From: Bacteroidales bacterium
GTDB lineage: Bacteria; Bacteroidota; Bacteroidia; Bacteroidales; UBA932
Reading direction: 5' to 3'
DNA: 10,722 bases
Assembly (NCBI GenBank): GCA_021443625.1
Contig: JABUTP010000026.1
Span: 6,400 to 17,121, forward strand
Positions 6,641 through 10,722 of this stretch are shown here, piece after piece. The notes beneath the pieces were generated by a model. It was not told where the DNA came from, searched no databases, and saw only the letters and a list, made by a program, of their open reading frames with translations. Position numbers and translations under genes: made by a program. Every line of letters begins with the position of its first letter. Within the stretch, counting starts at the first letter, position 1.

Positions 6641-8071
6641 CTATATTTTGTTTCTCTCCATATCGAGCCGGAGAAATATGAAAATCATTGATGTAAAGGC
6701 GATGAGGGATGATCCTCCGTAACTTACAAGCGGCAGGGGGATGCCGATGACGGGCATCAGCTTGATGGTCATGCCTATGTTGATGACGACGTGCATTGCG
6801 ATGCACATCGCCGTGCAGTAGCCGAAAATCCGCGCAAAGCGGTCCTTGTTCCGGTCGGCAAGGAGCAGAATCCTCGAAATCATGAAGAAGTAGATGACCA
6901 GGAGGGCAATCGAGCCCACGAAACCCCACTCCTCTCCCACGGTGCAGAATATGAAATCGGTCTCCTGTTCGGGAATGTATCCGAATTTGGTCTGTGTTCC
7001 ACCTAAGAAACCTTTGCCTAAGAAACCTCCCGAGCCTATGGCAATCATCGACTGGTGGACATTGTACCCGTCCCCCTTGGGGTCATCGACCTTGCCCAGC
7101 AGTACATTTATGCGCCCCTGCTGGTATTCGGGAAGTTTTTCAAAGCAGATGTCCACCGCCACTGCCACCAGCACGGCCGCGCAGAGGGCGAGCAGGGCGT
7201 TCCTTACGAAACTGTTGCGGGAGGACTTTATGAAACTTCTCAGTACCAGGATAACGGAGGTCAGGACGGTGAGTCCTCCCGCGATGATGCTGATGTCGGG
7301 GAGGGACAATGCGGCAACGGCCTCAATTTCGAAAACCTTGGGGAGAAAAGTGAGGGCGGTGACAGACAGGGCGGCCACAAGAATCCAGGCAATGATGCGT
7401 CCCCTGTGGAATCCGAGAATCAGGAAGAACACCCCGATGGACACCACTTCGGCGACAAACGGGGAATATATCAGGGTAAGGAGTGCCACAAAGATAATGA
7501 ATGCCCCCAGGGCGATGACCCAGCCCGACATCCCCTCGCGGTAAAGGACCACCAGCAGTCCCATGAACACGATGACCGAGCCGGTCTCCCCCTCCAGAAG
7601 AATCAGCAGGGCGGGGATTCCGACAAGAGCCGCCACTTTCAGGTAGTCGGAGGTGGTTTTGAGAGAAAAGCCGTACCGCCCCATAAGGGTCGCCAAAGCC
7701 AGCGAGATGGTTATCTTGGCAAGTTCGGCGGGTTGAAGGGCAAAGGAGCCCACACCCAGCCACGAGCGGGAGCCGTTGACATTCTTCCCCACGAAAATGA
7801 CCGCCAGCAGCAACAGTATTTCCACTCCGTAAAGGAACCAGGCCGTGCCGTTCCAGATTCGGGCGGGGATGACCTTGAGTATGCAGAAAGCCAGCGCCAC
7901 AGAGATGCATATCCAGATGAACTGCTTGCCGTACTGCATGCTGAAGTCGAAGATGTTGGTGTTGTCGCCGCGGAGGGCAGAGAAAATGTTCATCCACCCG
8001 AAGAGGATTAGCACGAGGTAGCACACTGCCAGCGGCCAGTCAAGTTTCCGTATGATTCCTTTCTCTCTCAT
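6641..8071 (-). CDS. rodA: Rod shape-determining SEDS glycosyltransferase RodA
   Basis: RodA is the SEDS-family peptidoglycan polymerase of the elongasome; it extends glycan strands from lipid II and works as a pair with PBP2. Family motifs are present: NGSRSWLGVGSFALQPAELAK (about 99-119), GYNVHQSMIAIGSGGFLGKG (335-354), PEQETDFIF (367-375) with D372 matching the Asp regarded as catalytic, GEEWGFVG (379-386) and PLPLVSYGGSS (445-455). The 476 residues exceed the roughly 370 of E. coli RodA. The extra length is an additional hydrophobic block at about 200-300, inserted before the QGRINVLL segment, giving around 12-13 membrane stretches instead of ten; longer RodA proteins of this kind are, as far as I know, common in Bacteroidetes. 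The ATG at 8071 overlaps the mrdA stop (ATGA), implying translational coupling. The stop is TAG. Within the catalytic loop region a 12-bp direct repeat contains two TTA leucine codons. Confidence 0.96.
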   Translation of the reverse strand: MREKGIIRKLDWPLAVCYLVLILFGWMNIFSALRGDNTNIFDFSMQYGKQFIWICISVALAFCILKVIPARIWNGTAWFLYGVEILLLLAVIFVGKNVNGSRSWLGVGSFALQPAELAKITISLALATLMGRYGFSLKTTSDYLKVAALVGIPALLILLEGETGSVIVFMGLLVVLYREGMSGWVIALGAFIIFVALLTLIYSPFVAEVVSIGVFFLILGFHRGRIIAWILVAALSVTALTFLPKVFEIEAVAALSLPDISIIAGGLTVLTSVILVLRSFIKSSRNSFVRNALLALCAAVLVAVAVDICFEKLPEYQQGRINVLLGKVDDPKGDGYNVHQSMIAIGSGGFLGKGFLGGTQTKFGYIPEQETDFIFCTVGEEWGFVGSIALLVIYFFMISRILLLADRNKDRFARIFGYCTAMCIAMHVVINIGMTIKLMPVIGIPLPLVSYGGSSLIAFTSMIFIFLRLDMERNKI

Positions 8072-9912
8072 CTCTTTTTCTTTTTGACTTTGACCTTATG
8101 CAGCAGATTTCCTTCCATCACCCGACGCTCCAAATCCTTGCGGGTACCCGGGGCGATTTCGCCGTTGAGGTATTTTTCCACTATGAGGGAGGCTATGGGG
8201 GCGGCCCAGGTTGCCCCGAATCCGCCGTTTTCGATATATGCGGCCACTGCAATCTTCGGGTTGTCCTTGGGGGCGAAGCAGACGAAAACGGAGTGGTCGT
8301 CACCGTGGGGATTCTGCGCCGTACCGGTCTTTCCGCACATCTCCACCCCGGGAATCTGCGAGATGTGGCTGGTGCCTCCCGCTCCATAGACCGATTGGTT
8401 CATCCCCTCCACAATGTAGGGGAACCAGCAGGTATCCACTTTGGTATAGTGTCTTTCCAGATATTTGGGGTCGATGGGGTAGTCGGGGTCGTCCTTTATC
8501 ATATGCGGGATATAGTAATATCCGCGGTTGGCAATGGTGGCGCACAGGTTGGCGAGGTGGAGGGGGGTGCAGCCGAGTTCCCCCTGTCCGATGGAGAGGG
8601 AGATGATGGAGAGAGACCTCCAGTGCCCCTTGCCGTGCAGTTTGTTGTAGGTTTTGATGGTGGGGACATTCCCTCCGAGTTCGTAGGGGACGTCGCTCCC
8701 CAGTTTTGTTCCGAAACCGAAACTGGTCACATAATCCCGCCACATTTCAAACGACTCCTCAATGTTGTCGTATTTTTTGTTGTCCAGAATGGAACGCAGC
8801 ACATAACAATAATATGCATTGCAGGACATCGCCACCGACTGGGTAAGGTTGATGGGGGAGGGATGGTTGTGGCAGCCGACGTGAACCCCGCCGAAGGTGT
8901 AGCCGCGGCTGCAGGAGTACATCGTGTTCGGGGTAAGGACTCCTTCCTGGAGACCTATCAGCCCGTTGACCAGCTTGAAGACGGAGCCGGGGGGCTGCGC
9001 CGACTGGACGGTGCGGTTGAACATCGGGTTGTAGGGATTTTCGCTGATTTCCCTGTAGTATTTGCTGATTTCGGCAAGTTGCGAGACGTCGATGCCGGGG
9101 CTCGATATCATCGTGAGAATCTCTCCGGTGGAGGGTTCTATGGCAACTACCGAACCCACCTTGTTCTTCATTAGAAGTTCTCCGTAAGATTGGATGTCGG
9201 CGTCGATGGTGGTGGTGATATCGTTTCCCGCCACTGCCAGGGAGTCGTAGAGTCCGTCCTTGTAGCGCCCGCGGTTGCGTCCCGCAGCGTCACGGAAGTA
9301 GATGGTGTAGCCCTTTTTGCCGGCAAGGCGCTCCTCGTATGCCCTTTCGATTCCGGTTTTGCCGGCATAGTCGCCCGGGCGGTAGCCGGGGTGCTTGTCG
9401 ATGTAGGCCCTGTCAACTTCCGACACGTAACCGATGAGATTGCCTCCGGCGTTGATGGGGTAGATGCGGGCGGTGCGGGTTACGGCGTTGAAGCCGGGAA
9501 AGCGGTCGGAGCGTTCGGCAAAGCGGTTGTACTGTTCGCTGCTGACGTGCCTGAGAAGGGGCATCGCCCCATAGCCCACCTTGCGGGAGTTCTCCTTCCA
9601 GTATGCGAAACGTTCTTCGATGAAACTCCGCTCTATGCCGAAAATGTCGCAGAGCGCCGTGGTGTCAAACTCCGTGACGGTGCGGGGGGTGACCATCAGG
9701 TCATATATGAGTTTGTTTTCGACAATGGTTTTGCCGCTACGGTCAAGGATTCTGCCGCGGGCGGGATAGACCGTCTCGTAGCGCATGGCGTTGTTGCGGG
9801 CGTCCAGGGTGTAGGATTCGTCCAGAATCTGAATTTTGAACAGCCTTATGCCCAGCACCACGAAGACAAGTGCCACCACCGTCAGAATTATTTCACGCTT
9901 GCCGAAGTTCAT
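8068..9912 (-). CDS. mrdA: Penicillin-binding protein 2, elongasome class B transpeptidase
   Basis: PBP2 cross-links peptidoglycan stems in the periplasm during cell elongation and activates RodA. The 614-residue protein has one N-terminal membrane anchor (about 8-27), a pedestal/dimerisation domain beginning with the typical PARGRILDRSG (50-60), and a C-terminal transpeptidase domain. All three catalytic motifs are intact: SxxK as PPGSVFK with nucleophile S310 and K313, SxN as SCN (363-365), and KTGT (528-531). Between the first two lies a Cys/His cluster (C334, C347, H348, H350) that could bind a metal, as reported for some PBP2 proteins. The C-terminus is a short lysine-rich tail. The start is 3 bases after the mreD stop, and the stop overlaps the rodA start by four bases, so PBP2 and RodA are likely made in matched amounts. 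It is a beta-lactam target by family. Function is certain. Confidence 0.97.
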   Translation of the reverse strand: MNFGKREIILTVVALVFVVLGIRLFKIQILDESYTLDARNNAMRYETVYPARGRILDRSGKTIVENKLIYDLMVTPRTVTEFDTTALCDIFGIERSFIEERFAYWKENSRKVGYGAMPLLRHVSSEQYNRFAERSDRFPGFNAVTRTARIYPINAGGNLIGYVSEVDRAYIDKHPGYRPGDYAGKTGIERAYEERLAGKKGYTIYFRDAAGRNRGRYKDGLYDSLAVAGNDITTTIDADIQSYGELLMKNKVGSVVAIEPSTGEILTMISSPGIDVSQLAEISKYYREISENPYNPMFNRTVQSAQPPGSVFKLVNGLIGLQEGVLTPNTMYSCSRGYTFGGVHVGCHNHPSPINLTQSVAMSCNAYYCYVLRSILDNKKYDNIEESFEMWRDYVTSFGFGTKLGSDVPYELGGNVPTIKTYNKLHGKGHWRSLSIISLSIGQGELGCTPLHLANLCATIANRGYYYIPHMIKDDPDYPIDPKYLERHYTKVDTCWFPYIVEGMNQSVYGAGGTSHISQIPGVEMCGKTGTAQNPHGDDHSVFVCFAPKDNPKIAVAAYIENGGFGATWAAPIASLIVEKYLNGEIAPGTRKDLERRVMEGNLLHKVKVKKKKR

Positions 9913-9915
9913 CTG

Positions 9916-10425
9916 TCATCTGTTGTTGAATAGCGACCAATCGACAAGGAGAATCACCGCCAGACTTGTCAGGACATCGAAGGCCAGGCGGGATAGGGAG
10001 GTGACGAACGTTCGGGCCGTAAGGCCGTCAAACGATATGTAGAACGCAAAATAGACGATAAGTATCAGTCCGAAATAGCGGAGATGCACCCAGAGGCTGC
10101 TTTCGCCCATCGAAGGGATGAACTTCTTGCTGTAATTGTTTTTGTTGAATATGGGGTAGAACAGGGGGCGGGCCACCACTGCGGTGAGAACGGCCGCACC
10201 GGCGTTCAGCCCCATCACACCGTCGGACAGCAGATCCACGGCCAGTCCCATTGCGAAGGCCTCCAGCATTGAGAGCCAGGCGGGCTGCTCAAGCGGCAGG
10301 TAGGCGATGAGCAGGGGGAGCAGGCATATATATACCATCGGCCCCAGATTGACATAGTTGTTCACTATGATCTGGGTGAAAATCACCACGCAGTATATTA
10401 TCCATCTTTTGGCTACGGCTGTCAT
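9916..10425 (-). CDS. mreD: Rod shape-determining membrane protein MreD
   Basis: MreD is a small integral membrane protein of the elongasome that associates with MreC and helps place the RodA-PBP2 pair along the cell. This 169-residue protein is mostly hydrophobic, with about five membrane segments (near 8-25, 30-44, 51-67, 75-90 and 113-131, with another near 148-163). The stretch LGPMVYICLLPLL followed by an acidic, glycine-containing loop (MGLAVDLLSDGVMG) is characteristic of Bacteroidetes MreD. MreD is poorly conserved in sequence, so the call also leans on position: directly between mreC and mrdA, 6 bases after the former and 3 before the latter. A purine-rich AGAAG just before the ATG may be a weak ribosome binding site. 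Confidence 0.93.
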   Translation of the reverse strand: MTAVAKRWIIYCVVIFTQIIVNNYVNLGPMVYICLLPLLIAYLPLEQPAWLSMLEAFAMGLAVDLLSDGVMGLNAGAAVLTAVVARPLFYPIFNKNNYSKKFIPSMGESSLWVHLRYFGLILIVYFAFYISFDGLTARTFVTSLSRLAFDVLTSLAVILLVDWSLFNNR

Positions 10426-10431
10426 ATCTTC

Positions 10432-10722
10432 TTATCTTTTGGCTTTGCTGCTGAGATGGTTTATCTCGTCCTGCCCTATGCGGCGCGTTACATATACGTA
10501 TTTCAGGTTGCGGTTGTCCTGGAAAAGGGTGACCTGCATCTCCTTGTACATTCCGCTCACTTCGCTGATGTCCTCGATGAGCCCGAGAGGGATGTCGGGA
10601 GGATAGATGGTGGAGTAACCACTGGTCTTGATGGTGTCTCCCACGGCTGCGTTGCAGGGGATGGGCACCTGCGACAGGGTGGCTCCGGTGGAGTCGTATC
10701 CGTTCCATTCGAGCAGACCGAA
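10432..10722 (-). CDS. mreC: Rod shape-determining protein MreC, C-terminal part (5'-truncated)
   Basis: The frame is open from the right edge to TAA at 10432-10434, so 96 C-terminal residues of a protein of about 280 are visible; the start lies outside the window. MreC is a periplasmic scaffold anchored by one N-terminal helix; it forms filaments through its beta-rich domain and activates PBP2/RodA. The visible part shows the second beta-barrel with the family pattern of a small hydrophobic strand, a short loop ending in VPIPCNAAVGD, then TSGYST and the YPPDIPLGLI turn, which matches the usual GDxVxTSG...FPxGIPxG signature. The GTG at 10666-10668 inside this frame is only a valine codon. It is the first visible gene of the long - strand operon, 6 bases upstream of mreD; mreB would be expected further upstream, beyond the window. 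Confidence 0.92.
   Translation of the reverse strand, partial: FGLLEWNGYDSTGATLSQVPIPCNAAVGDTIKTSGYSTIYPPDIPLGLIEDISEVSGMYKEMQVTLFQDNRNLKYVYVTRRIGQDEINHLSSKAKR

Noticed and set aside
7002..7028. Direct repeat as a possible CRISPR or mobile-element trace
   Set aside because: There are only two 12-bp copies with a 3-base spacer inside a conserved coding motif, so this is a repeated peptide (GFLG), not an array.
7055..8011. Long + strand open frame opposite rodA (and similar ones at 2013-2861, 2933-3790, 8098-9174, 9190-9933)
   Set aside because: All are in the same codon-aligned antisense register as clear conserved genes, and the translations are low-complexity His/Gly/Asp-rich strings without family motifs.

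Overview
The window looks like an ordinary chromosomal stretch of a moderately GC-rich member of the Bacteroidota, probably Bacteroidales. This rests on the style of the proteins (a PGK with an extra charged segment, an enlarged RodA of 476 residues, the MreD and PBP2 types), on the weak or absent Shine-Dalgarno sites, and on a Bacteroidetes-type promoter (TTTG, 19 bases, TAnnTTTG) before pgk. The presence of mreC, mreD, mrdA and rodA suggests a rod-shaped cell. A Rikenellaceae/Alistipes-like or uncultured gut Bacteroidales lineage would fit, but I cannot fix the genus.

Layout. At the left edge (1-569, + strand) is the 3' two-thirds of a TIM-barrel sugar isomerase/epimerase. It converges on pgk (641-1891, - strand), and a perfect 10-bp stem at 588-619 with T-rich flanks on both strands ends both transcripts. 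Everything from 641 to the right edge is on the - strand. Reading in the direction of transcription (right to left) the order is: mreC (3' end only), mreD, mrdA (PBP2), rodA, gcvP, lgt, an RlmI-like SAM methyltransferase, then pgk behind its own promoter.

How the genes work together. MreC, MreD, PBP2 and RodA are the membrane core of the elongasome, in which RodA polymerises glycan and PBP2 cross-links it. They are packed with gaps of 6 and 3 bases and a 4-base ATGA overlap. The same tight spacing continues into gcvP (glycine cleavage P-protein), lgt (first step of lipoprotein maturation) and the methyltransferase, with gaps of 21, 6 and 5 bases. One long mixed-function transcript is therefore likely. 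Pgk is a glycolytic enzyme with its own promoter; there is no visible terminator before it, so read-through from the long operon may add to its expression.

No gene-free stretch exceeds 75 bases. I see no mobile element, CRISPR array, RNA gene or defence cassette, and no new biological system. The points worth a second look are modest: the gene composition of the operon, a methyltransferase without the catalytic cysteine of its nearest family, the extra membrane block in RodA, a Cys/His cluster in PBP2, and a strong avoidance of TTA/CTA/TCA codons that opens very long false reading frames on the opposite strand.
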